From Lasiodiplodia sp. COLG20 (Eukaryota > Ascomycota > Dothideomycetes > Botryosphaeriales > Botryosphaeriaceae), in contig VNWV01000001.1 of NCBI GenBank assembly GCA_009801085.1, positions 7,254,001 through 7,318,000 of the forward strand: a stretch of 64,000 nucleotides of DNA, read 5' to 3'. Of the stretch, positions 45,616-56,200 are shown piece after piece. The translations under genes and the position numbers were made by a program. Under the pieces are notes generated by a model. It did not search any database and had not been told where the DNA came from. It was given only the letters and a program-made list of their open reading frames with translations. Numbering within the stretch: position 1 is the stretch's first letter; each line of letters opens with the position of its first letter.

Positions 45616-47203
45616 CTACTCCGCAGCAACGTGGAACGACAGCGGAACGCCATGCTTGGGAAACAAAGCGGTGCTCCACGTCGTCGAGATAGCGGGCTCG
45701 AAGTCGCCGCCCTGGACGTCGTCGAAGTGCTGCAAGATGCGCACGACAGCGTAGGCGATCTCGGTCAAGGCAAACTGCTCTGTAAACGTTCAGCAAGCTC
45801 CATACTCGCGTTACAGGGGAATACTTACGTCCAATACAGATACGCGGGCCCCCATTGAAAGGCAGGTACTCCCACCCGACGCGGCGCCCGATCCAGCGAT
45901 CCGGCTTCCACTCGAGCGCGTCCGGGCCCCAGATATCCTCACGGCGCTGCATGACGTAGGGGCTGTACTTAACCACGGTCCCCTTCGCCACGGCAACCGG
46001 CGCGTTGCCGTCGGGCCCGCCGCCGACGGGCAGCACCGTGTCGCGCAGCGCCTCGCGCGCGTTCATCGGGACGGGCGGGTACAGCCGCAGCGTCTCCTTG
46101 AGCACGTTCTGCAGCGGCGCGCACTCCTTGAGCGACGCGAACGTCACCTCGCGGACAGGCTGCTGCTGCGTGCCAAAGAAGTCGAGCACCTCGCGGCGGA
46201 GACGGTTCCATGCACCGGGGTGCAGGGCGAGACAGCGCAAAGTGAAGGCGAGCAGGCTGGCCGACGTGTCCTCGCCTGCGAACAGCAGCTGGATGCTGAG
46301 GTCGCGCATCAGCGCGCGGTCGACGCCGGTCGACTCGGCCAGGCCGTCGACGAAGCAGTAGCGGTTTTCCTGCTTTTCGCGGCCGAGTGCCGCGTCGACG
46401 AGACGCGTCCCGTGTTCCTGCCACGTCGCGCACGCCGCGACGAAGGCGCGCGAGCGGAAGAGCCAGTAGAAGGGGCCGGCCTTGAGGCGCAGCTGCGCGC
46501 CGCTGTTGGCGTCGGTGAAGGCCTTTTCGAACGAGGCGGCGTGGAGAGCTTCGGGCGAGCCCTGCCCGCCGGCCATGTGCGTCTGCGAGTGCAGGCTCTG
46601 GCCGTACAGGAAGTCGGTGGTGTTGTCAAGCGTGAAGCGGAGGAGGAGCGGCATCAGGTTGCGCGTGCGCGTCCAGCCGTTGGGCGAGGCGGCGCCCATG
46701 GCGGCGAAGAGGGCTTGCACGTGGCGCTCGACCGTCGCGACGTCGCTGACTTGGGCTTTGGTGAATTGGGGTCGGAGGACCCCCCGCGCGTGCTGCCAGA
46801 CTTCGCCGTCGCTGGTGAAGACGCCGCGCCCCAGCAGCGGGCCCACCGCGCGCGCGCGGCTCTGGCCCAGCCCCCAGTCGCGGAAGTGCGTGGCCAGCAC
46901 GGCCTGGATGACGCGCGGGTCGGCGGCCGAGATGGACCGGTCCAGCGTGCTGTCGCTGCTGAAGATCCACGTGCCCTGGTCGCGGTACACTTGGAAGATG
47001 ACGTCGTCGAGGATGCTGCCGCGGTGCTGGAAGACGCGCCACTTGAGGTCTAGCGCGAATGGTAGACGGCTGCGTAGCTGCCGGACGGGCTTGCACCCGT
47101 TGGCCGCTGCTAGCTTGCGCAGCCGCCACTCGGTGGCGAGCCGCCGGGAGAGGAGCGCGATGAGGATGGGCGCGCACAGGAAGATGAGTGCGGCGAATTG
47201 CAT
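45616..47203 (-). CDS. Cytochrome P450 monooxygenase (CYP52-clan-like)
   Basis: Exons 47203-45829 and 45779-45616 encode 512 residues. The second ATG (47203) is preferred because it starts directly with the ER anchor MQFAALIFLCAPILIALL; an in-frame ATG at 47251 would add 16 residues. I-helix motif FAGEDTSA, K-helix ExxR as KETLRLYPP, and heme-binding FNGGPRICIG are present. The intron follows the heme cysteine region and splicing restores GQQFALTE. Overall resemblance is to fungal CYP52/CYP539-type enzymes that oxidise alkyl chains. Next to the PKS-NRPS it probably hydroxylates or further oxidises the polyketide chain. It is encoded on the same strand as the enoyl reductase. Confidence 0.9.
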
Positions 47204-48141
47204 GGTTGTGGTTTGTTTTACCGCAAAGTGAGTAGCTCGACTGCCTCTCATATGGGCGTCGCCGCGCCGCCGTGGTCCGCCGTGGTGTCGCTATGGGAAA
47301 GCAGTGCGAGCTGCAAGGTCAGCATGTCTGTTCTATCAACCGAGGTTCATCGAAGCTTACCGGCCATCGTGGAGTGATCAGGATGAGCCTGAGGCCTGGG
47401 ACCTTCTCTAACACTGCTGAAGATAGAAGCAACATGAGGCAAGCAATGACTGAAACCACAACTAGAAAGACCTAGATATCTCTTCCTTCTCTTGTTTCAG
47501 TTTTTCTGAGAGGATCTGGAAAAAGACCGCGATAAATGTAGGCCACGACTTTTCGAGGCAACCCGTAGGAACAAGCTCCGCCTTCCGGAGCTTCCGCACG
47601 CCAACGACCCAAAAGCTCAGCTTGGAAAGAGACGCGTGGGATCATTCTGAGCCATAATATAAGTTCCTTCCTGAGATTGAGCTGCTTTGTAGAACATTGG
47701 CTCCGCTTACGGGCTCACGATGATGGTGAGAAGTGGCACTACCATTGCTGTGTTTCTGATGCAGATGCCTGGAGATGAGAAGTTTTTGCAATGCAGGAGA
47801 GCAGACATCTAGACGAATGCCTGATGTCTGGATAGATGGTTGGGAAGGTCTATGGTGTCGTTGACGGGTGGTTTTAGTCCGCGTGTGTTGGGTTGACGTT
47901 TTTTTAGTGATGTCTATGGCGTATTAGGCCTAGCGCCAGGGCTTCGTATTAGAGCTTAGCACACGGCTTAGCGCCGGGGCTTAGCGTTGGAGCCTAGCGT
48001 CACCGACTGCCGTCGCACGCGTCACCCACAACCCTTCATTCAGTGGCCAAAACTCATCCATTTCAATAATATCATCTATGCTACTCCCATGCGCCCATGC
48101 CTCAACGCCGCTGCCCTGCTATGAAACATCACAATCCACGA
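47204..48141. other. P450 promoter and gene-free stretch
   Basis: No gene is supported. It holds the P450 promoter (47204-47700) and a degenerate tandem repeat at 47928-48005, listed separately. A palindromic TTCCGGA lies near 47583. Confidence 0.45.
47928..48005. repeat. Degenerate tandem repeat, unit about GCTTAGCGCCGGG
   Basis: Five to six imperfect copies of a 12-14 base unit built around TTAGCGCC / CTAGCGTC occupy about 78 bases between the P450 and enoyl reductase genes. Examples are CCTAGCGCCAGGG, CTTAGCGCCGGGG and CTTAGCGTTGGAG. Confidence 0.6.
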
Positions 48142-49260
48142 TCAAGCCACGCTGTAGACAAGCTTCTGGCCGCTGACCTCGCCACGTCTGATGATTCCCA
48201 CGCCCTCGAGCACCCCGGCGAAGCCGTCGGGCGAAACCTTGGCGGGGTGGCCGCGGATTCTGCGCTCGTTGAGGGCTTTCTGCACCTGTTCGAAGAAGGT
48301 GTTTGCCCACGCTCTCAGCTCGGGCGAGCCGTCTCTGCCATACGGCGCCGGCCAGGAGCAGGCGTTGCCTGTCACCTGGGTTGCCAGGATCCAGTCCGGA
48401 GTGATGGCCTTGCGGGTTCGCTGCGTCTCGGAGAAGGGGTCCAGCGCCGTGTAGCTGCCGCCCGCACGCCCGATGGCGGCGTAGCAGAGCTTCATGGATG
48501 ATTCCAGCGTCACGCAGTCGACCGCATACTCCAGCGCGTCCTCGGTGAATTTCCGGATGTCCTGGGCGCACGTCGGCGAGTTGTAGTCGAACACGGCGTC
48601 CGCCCCGTAAGACTTGACCAAGGCGAAGTTCCGAGGCGAGCACGTCGTGACCACACGAAGGTTGCACCTGTTTTTGCCGTCAGCAGACCGCGTTAAACGC
48701 GGCGGGAGGAGCACCTACAGCTTCAGCAGCTGGATCATCATCGTCCCGGTCGACGTGCTGCCGCCGTTGACGAGCACCCAGAACGGTGCGCTGGCGGGCT
48801 CCGTCAGCGTGGCGGGCAGCTTCAGCGACGCGAACAGCGCCATGCCTGCCGACGCCAGCGCCGTCCCCAAGGGCGCCGCCGCTTCAAACGACATGCCCTC
48901 TGGGATCTTTAGCGCCAAATCGCCAGGTAGCGACACGTACTCGGCAAATCCGCCGCTCAAGGGCCTGAATCGGTTCATGCCGTCGGCGCTGCCGCAGACG
49001 CGGTCGCCTGGCTTCAGCCTTGCTCCAACGTCGCGCCCGACGGCGACGACGGTCCCGGCACAGTCGAAGCCGAGAATTGCCCCGGGTGTGGCGAAATCGC
49101 CGAGCATCTTCGTGTCGACGGGGTTGAGGGCCACGGCCGCCACCTTGATAATAACGGCGTCTGGCTCGAGCTGCATCACGGGCACATTGCTGGACTCGAC
49201 AAAATTGCCGCTGTCGTCCACAATGATTGCCCGCTGAGTCGTGGGGATCGTCTGCGACAT
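48142..49260 (-). CDS. Trans-acting enoyl reductase (MDR family, LovC-like)
   Basis: Exons 49260-48719 and 48667-48142 give 355 residues, the usual size for stand-alone enoyl reductases of fungal PKS and PKS-NRPS systems. It reduces the alpha,beta-double bond of the ACP-bound chain with NADPH. Features are VALNPVDTKMLG, the GroES-like segment GFDCAGTVVAVG, PGDRVCG, and the C-terminal motif AYGR-like PYGRDG. The usual Zn-binding residues of MDR dehydrogenases are absent, as expected for enoyl reductases. The cofactor-binding Rossmann turn begins at the first exon end (VLVNGGSTSTGT). It is divergent from the PKS-NRPS gene, which has no ER domain, so the two should work as a pair. Confidence 0.93.
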
Positions 49261-49337
49261 CGTGTCTGCTTGCGTCGAGGTCTTGAGTAAAGAAAGAGAA
49301 AAATCGTCGCCTTTCTCAAGTTTCTGTGGTGTCGGTG

Positions 49338-49343
49338 TTTATA
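49338..49343 (-). promoter_or_regulatory. TATA box of the enoyl reductase gene
   Basis: TATAAA on the minus strand 78 bases upstream of the ATG at 49260. Confidence 0.5.
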
Positions 49344-49592
49344 AAACCAAAATGAAGACGAAGTTCAGCTTTTGGTGCTGAGCATTCGCCCCGCATCCAA
49401 CACCATGCACCAATGTAAGAAAAGAACTGTGGCGTTCAGGGTCTAGTGGGAACCGTTGTTTGTAAGGATTGGCTGAGCCTCACGATGGGGCCTGAATACA
49501 AGCTGCTGACCGTGCATCGACCGGGGCCGTTTGTGGCTGGTACCCCATGCGGGAGGATTATGCACTGTCAGGTTCCATGTTTGGACACGATT

Positions 49593-49604
49593 CGGTTCGT
49601 CCCG
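49593..49604. promoter_or_regulatory. CGG-N6-CCG palindrome in the divergent ER/PKS-NRPS promoter
   Basis: CGG TTCGTC CCG, extended to TTCGG...CCGAA. This matches the inverted CGG half-sites bound by dimeric Zn(II)2Cys6 factors with 6-base spacing (Ppr1/UaY type). It lies in the 959-base region between the two divergent start codons, 333 bases from the ER ATG and 616 from the PKS ATG. Function is inferred. Confidence 0.45.
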
Positions 49605-49973
49605 AAAGCCACGCAGCCCCCAAAACTAGCAACAACAATTGATGGTGTCCTGGATAGGGAACTCGATGCTGGTGGTAGAGAGCGTCTCTCTAGGCAAGCA
49701 ACGTCGCTAGCTATTTCGGGAAACTGGATTGCTTATGCCAAGCCTACCGGTGCTTAGCCAGCATCCTACCCTTGCTCTTCCAATATCCACCCTTCTGGCC
49801 GGTGCCAAGCCAGTGGTACCGCGAACACCACCAACGTGGCACAGTATGCTGAGACCTCCACCTTCTGGATTCGTATCGACGGTGCTCAGGTCCCAACTCG
49901 CTTCAGGAATGGATCGGAGCAACAATTGCTGACCTATCCACCTGAACGACACCCGACTGATACATACACATAA

Positions 49974-50213
49974 ATGCCAGCCAGAACCTCTCCATCACAT
50001 TACTTACGCAAAGCAGTGGAGTACGCTTCATCTTCAGCTTCATCCAAAAGCCCTCATCTACATCTTCACGTCCTCCTCAACTCCATCTTAACGTCCTCCT
50101 CAGCTCTATCTGAACGCCCTCTTCAGCTTACCGAAAAGCCCCCCTCCACTCCATCTCCGTTGATCTTTTTGACAGACACGAGCCTTCACTCATCTTTTAC
50201 CACCCCACATTAG
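49974..50213 (+). other. 79-codon upstream ORF in frame with the PKS-NRPS start
   Basis: ATG at 49974, TAG at 50211-50213, seven bases before the PKS ATG at 50220 and in the same reading frame. The predicted peptide is Ser/Leu/Pro-rich with no known motif. The region contains three copies of an imperfect 23-base CT-rich repeat (50068-50136), which is not a multiple of three, so the peptide itself is not repetitive. If transcription starts upstream of 49974, this frame could limit translation of the megasynthase. A TTACGCAA element (bZIP-like half-site) lies at 50004-50011. Confidence 0.4.
50068..50136 (+). repeat. 23-base CT-rich tandem repeat in the PKS-NRPS leader
   Basis: Units at 50068-50090, 50091-50113 and 50114-50136 share ACG(T/C)CCTC(C/T)TCA followed by TC-rich sequence; the third copy is the most diverged. 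Located 84-152 bases upstream of the PKS start codon, probably in the 5' UTR. Confidence 0.6.
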
Positions 50214-50219
50214 CCCGCC

Positions 50220-53200
50220 ATGCAACGCAACCCTGAGCCCATCGCCATCGTAGGCAGCGCATGTCGCTTCCCTGGCTCCTCGACTTCGCCGTCGAAGCTA
50301 TGGGAGCTTCTCAAGCAGCCACGGGATGTCCTGTCCAACATTGACAGGTTCAAGGCCAAGAGCTTCTACCACCAAAACGGACACTATCACGGAGCGAGCA
50401 ACGTGCGCCAGTCGTACCTCCTGAACGACGACCCCTGTGCATTCGACGCACAATTCTTCAACATCCAAGCGGCCGAGGCAGACTCGATCGACCCTCAACA
50501 GCGCCTGCTGCTCGAAAGCGTGTACGAGTCGATCGAGAGCGCTGGCCTGAAGCTGGAAGACCTCCAAGGGTCGCGCACGGCCGTCTACGTTGGCGTCATG
50601 TGCGACGACTACGCTGAGATCGTGTACCACGACGTCGAGTCGATTCCAAAGTACGCCGCTACGGGCTCTGCAAGGAGCATCATGAGCAACCGCATCTCAT
50701 ACTTTTTCGACTGGCACGGTCCCTCGATGACGATCGACACAGCATGTTCGTCCAGTTTGGTGGCAGTGCACCAAGCGGTGCAGGTGCTCCGCAGCGGCGA
50801 GTCCAACGTCGCTGTGGCAGCCGGCGCCAACCTCATCTTTGGCCCAAGTAAGCCATCTGGCCCTCTTCCTCGTCCTCGCTAACAGCCACTTGCAGAGATG
50901 TATATTGCCGAGAGCAACCTCAACATGCTGTCGCCGACAGGGCGGTCACGCATGTGGGATGCAAACGCAGACGGTTACGCACGTGGTGAAGGTATCGGAG
51001 CAGTCGTGCTGAAGACGCTGAGCGCTGCGCTCGCGGACGGTGACGACATCGAATGCATTATCCGCGAGACGGGCGTTAACCAGGACGGACGCACGCCAGG
51101 TATTACCATGCCCAGCGCGTCCGCCCAGGCAGATCTCATCGCACAGACATACGCCCGGGCGGGCCTGGATCCCCGCAAGGAGACAGATAGGTGTCAGTAC
51201 TTCGAGGCTCACGGCACCGGTACCAAGGCGGGCGACCCGCAGGAGGCCTCGGCCATCTGCGAAGCCTTCTTTGGCGGGGCCGAGACGCCTGCTGGGGAGG
51301 TGCCGCTGTGGGTCGGCTCGATCAAGACCGTCATCGGCCACACCGAGGGCACTGCGGGTATCGCAGGTTTGCTCAAGGCGTCGTTGGCGGTGCAAAACAA
51401 AATGATCCCGCCCAACATGCACTTCAACCGCCTGAACCCGGACGTCGCTCCATACTACTCCAACCTGCGCATCCCGACGGAGCTGCAGACTTGGCCGGCG
51501 CTACCGGCTGGCACTCCGCGTCGTGTCAGCGTCAACAGCTTCGGTAAGTCCAGTCCAGCTCTTCCTGGCATTATCTTGCTGACCCCGTACAGGCTTCGGA
51601 GGCACCAACGCCCACGCCATCGTTGAGAGCTACGAGAAGCCGGCGGTCACTGCAGAGCCCGCACTTCCGCTCGCGTCGGCAGGGCCGTTTGTCTTCTCGG
51701 CCAATTCGGTGCGCTCCCTCAAGGACGTGCTGGCAGCACATGCCGACTTCCTCCGCTCCGGTGCCGATGTCGACCTCCGCACGCTCGGCTGGGCGCTGCA
51801 CAACCGCCGGTCTGCATTCTCTGTGCGGACGTCGGTGGCGGCGCAGTCGGTCGAGGAGCTGTGTGAGCGGTTGGATGCGCAGCGCGAGGAGGCCAGCTTC
51901 GTGCGGGCCGCCACCAAGTCGCGCCGCATCGTGGGCATCTTCACCGGCCAGGGCGCGCAGTGGGCCGCCATGGGCCGCGGTCTGGTGCTGGCGTCAAAGG
52001 CAGCATCGCAGACGCTGGCAGAGCTGGAGGAGGCGCTTGCCGAGCTGCCCGAGAGCGAGCGGCCGGAGTGGTCGCTCCGCGAGCAGCTCCTCGCGCCGGC
52101 TGAGACGTCGCGCGTGCGCGAGGCGGCGCTGTCACAGCCTCTGTGCACCGCTATTCAGGTGCTTCTGGTCGACCTCCTATACGCAAGCGGCATCTCCTTC
52201 GAGGCCGTTGTCGGCCACTCCAGTGGTGAGATTGGCGCAGCCTACGCGGCAGGCTTCCTCTCGGCCCGCGACGCTATCCGCATCGCCTACCTGCGTGGTC
52301 TGCACGCTACGGGTGCTCGCGGCGGCGCTATGCTTGCAGCAGGCACATCCATGGCCGACGCCAGCGAGCTGTGCGCTCTGCCCTTCTTCCGTGGGCGCCT
52401 CTGCGTGGCGGCCAGCAACTCGTCGGCTAGCGTTACCCTCTCCGGTGACGCCTTCGCCGTCGACCGCGCACAGCTGGTCATGGAGGACGAGCAGAAGTTC
52501 GCGCGCAGGCTGGTCGTCGACACGGCCTACCACTCGCACCACATGCTGCCCTGCCTTCCCGGCTACATCGCCTCGATGCGCCGCGCCGGCATCCAGCTGC
52601 GCACGCCGCCGCCCAACGCCCCGCGGTGGTTCTCGAGCGTGCTGGATGGCCGTGAGATGAACGTGGCCGATGTCGACGTTGCTCAGTACTGGGCCGACAA
52701 CATGGCCCGGCCGGTGCTATTCTCGCAGGCACTGACCGCTGCCGTTTCCGCCACGGGCGCCCCAGCAGTGGCTATCGAGGTCGGACCCCACCCAGCACTG
52801 CGCGGCCCGGCCAGCCTCACCATCGAGGAGATGGTCAAGGGCGGCTGCCCATACACCGGCACCATCAAGCGCGGCAGCAACGACGTCGAGGCCCTGGCCG
52901 ACTGCGTGGGCTTCATCTGGTCTCACCTCGGTTCGGCTGCTGTGGATTTGGAGCGCTTCGATGAGGCTTTCTCCGGCCCGGCTCGCCGAATGGTGCCCAA
53001 GAGCCTGCCTCAATACCCCTGGGACCATGACAGGACTTTCTGGAGCGAGTCGCGCGAGTCTCGCATGGTGCGCCTGCGTGACGACCCCGTCCACGCGCTC
53101 CTCGGCACCCGCTGCCCCAGCGACGCCGAGGGCCAGCACCGCTGGCGCAACTACCTGAAGCCTACCGAGCTGCCATGGCTGCGTGGTCACCAGATCCAGG

Positions 53201-56200
53201 GCCAGACGCTGTTCCCGGCCGCCGGCTTCGCCTGCATGGCCCTCGAGTCTTGCAGGGCTCTCGCCACTCCCGAAGAGACGCGCCTGATTGAGATCACCGA
53301 CTTCAGCATCCACCGCGCCCTCAGCTTCTTCGACGACAGCACCGGCGTAGAGACGCTCTTCTGCCTCACCAACGTCCGCACCGAAGCGGGACACGTCGTC
53401 GCCGATTTCAGCTGCGATGCCTCCCTCACCAAGGACTCGGGCTTCACCTCGGTGGCCAACGGCAAGCTGAGGGTCACCCTCGGCAGCCCTGCGCCGGACT
53501 GCCTGCCCTCAAAGCCTGCACCGCTCGCTGACATGGCCGGCGTCGACGTGGACACGTTCTACGCCAGCCTCCGCAACACGGGCTACGACTACTCGGGCAT
53601 GTTCCAGGCCATCACGACCCTAGAGCGCACGCGCGACGCCGCCCGCGGCACCATCTTCGTGCCCCGCGAGGGCGACGAGGAGTCGACCCTGGTGCTGCAC
53701 CCGGCTCCGCTGGACGTGGCCTTCCAGGCCATCTTCGCGGCGCTGGCATCGCCCGGCGACGGCGACCTGTGGACGCTGCACATCCCGACTCTGATCGAGC
53801 GCATCCGCCTCAACCCGTCGGCCTGCATGGGCACCGGCTGCCTCGAGCTGCCGCTCGCCTTTGAGGCTGACCTGGCGCTCGCGGACGGCATCCGCGGCGA
53901 TGTTGTCGTGCGGGATGGCAGCAGCAGCGAGAACAACACCATCGTCCAGATCGAAGGCCTGCACGTGTCGCCTCTCGCTACGCCCACGTCCAAGGACGAC
54001 CGCCAGCTGGTGGCCGAGACTCTCTGGGGCCCGCTCTCACTCGACTTGGAGGGCATCTACAAGCCGTGGGTGCTCACTGATGATGAGGCTGCCGCGTCGG
54101 CCCTCTGCGAGCGCACTTGTCTGTTCTACCTGCGCAGGCTCCACGAGACGATCACGCCCGAAGAGCGCGAGCGCTGCAACTGGCACCAGGCGAGGGTTCT
54201 GGAGTGGGCTGCTCACGCTGTGGCGCTCGCCGCGGCTGGCCAGCACCCGACGTGCAAGAAGGAGTGGCTGGATGACTCGTACGAGTTTATCCAGGCCGAG
54301 GTACAGAAGATGATGGACCGCTTCCAGGACTTCCAGATTGTGCTGCTCGTCGGAGAGACGCTGGTGCCATTTGTGCGCGGCGAGACAACCATTCTCGAGC
54401 AGTTCCGTTCCAACAATCTCCTGGACCACTTCTACAGAGACTCCATCGGCTTGCCCGAGTACAACACCTACCTCGGCCAGGTTGCTGACCAGCTCGCGCA
54501 CCGCTACCCCAGCATGGACTTCCTTGAAATCGGCGCCGGTACTGGAAGTGCGGCGAACGCGATTCTGAAGCGCATCGGCCGCCGCTACGGCTCATACACC
54601 TACACCGATATCTCGGCTGCCTTCTTTGAAGACGCCCAGCGGCTCTTCGCAGACCACAACGACCGGTTCACTTACAAGACGCTCGACGTTGAGCAGGACC
54701 CCACTGACCAGGGCTTCCCGGAGCATGCGTACGACGTGATCGTCGCATCCAACGTCCTCCACGCCACGCGTTCGCTGGAGAACACGCTCCGCAACGCTCG
54801 CCGCCTGTTGAAGCCTGGTGGTCACCTCCTGCTGCTCGAGATCACGAACAACAGGCCGCTGCGCATTAGCTTCATCTTCAGCGGACTGCCTGGCTGGTGG
54901 GTCGGTGAGGAAGAGGGACGCCGGCTCACGCCGCTGGTGACGCGCCGGGAGTGGGATGCAGTTCTCCGCCGTGCCGGCTTTGCGGGTGTGGACACCACGA
55001 CGCCCAGCTCCAAGAACGACCTCATCCCGTTCTCGGTCATGGCTGCTCAGGCTGTCGACTCGCACATCAGCCTGCTGAGGGAGCCGCTGGCCCACCCTGC
55101 CAGCGCCAAGCCCGTCATCGACAACCTCGTCATCGTCGGCGGCGCCACCTTCGCCACCTCGCGCCTCGTCCAAGCTATCGGCAACACCGTCGCGCCCTAC
55201 TGCCGGAACATCACCGCGTTCGACAGCCTCGAGGCCGTCGACTACGTCCCGCCCAAGGCCACGGTGCTCAACGTGTCGGAGCTGGAAGCCGCCTTCTTCA
55301 ACCCCTTCACGGCGCGGAAGCTGGAGTCTGCCAAGTACATTTTCGACTCGGCCCGCCTCGTGCTCTGGGTCACACAGGGCAACCGCGCCGACGACCCGTA
55401 CGCCAACATGATGTACGGCGTGGCGCGCTGCCTTGCGTCGGAGATGAAGCGGACGCTGCGCATGCAGATGCTCGACTTCGACACCACCGTCAAGCCCAAC
55501 GCCGAGCTCATCGCGGCGTCGCTGCTGCGCCTCCAAATCGCCGACTCGGCCTCCCAGAGGGCCAGCTCCACCCTGTGGTCCATCGAGCACGAGCTCTCGG
55601 TCACCAGCAGCGGCGCCATCGAGGTTCCCCGCTACCGCCCCAGCCAAGGGCCCAACGACCGCTTCAACTCCACGCGCCGCCCCATCACCGCCGAAGTGTC
55701 GCTGGACGAATCCGTCGTCGACGTCGTCTGCGCCGACGACGACACCCTGGAGCTTCGCGAGGGCCGCCTGCCAGGCGCCGAAGAGGCTGCTGCCGGTAGC
55801 AGCGAGTACGTCGACATTCGCGTGCTGCGCTCGACCGCGTCCGCCCTGCAGATCGGCCGCATGGGCTTCCTGTTCCTGGTCGTCGGCGTCAACCGCGCCT
55901 CGGGCCAGACGCTGCTTGCCCTGGCCCCCAGCTGCTCGTCGGCCGTCCGCGTCCCCAAAGCCTGGACTGCGGCCTGCGACGACGTCGTGCTCGAAGACAA
56001 GACCGGCCAGCTGCTCGTCGCGGCTGCTTCCAGCATCACGGCCGGCGCTATCCTCGCTGGCGTGGAGCAGGGCGGCTCTCTGCTCGTGCACCAGCCCGCC
56101 CCGCTGCTCGCAGCGCTGCTCGAGAAGCAGGCGGCTGAGAAGCAGATCAAGCTCGCGCTGACTACTTCCAGCGACGGTAGGTATGACCTCAATGACCTAG

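Noticed and set aside
54592..56091. 499-codon minus-strand open frame within the PKS
   Set aside because: Antisense shadow of the cMT-KR region with no recognisable motifs.
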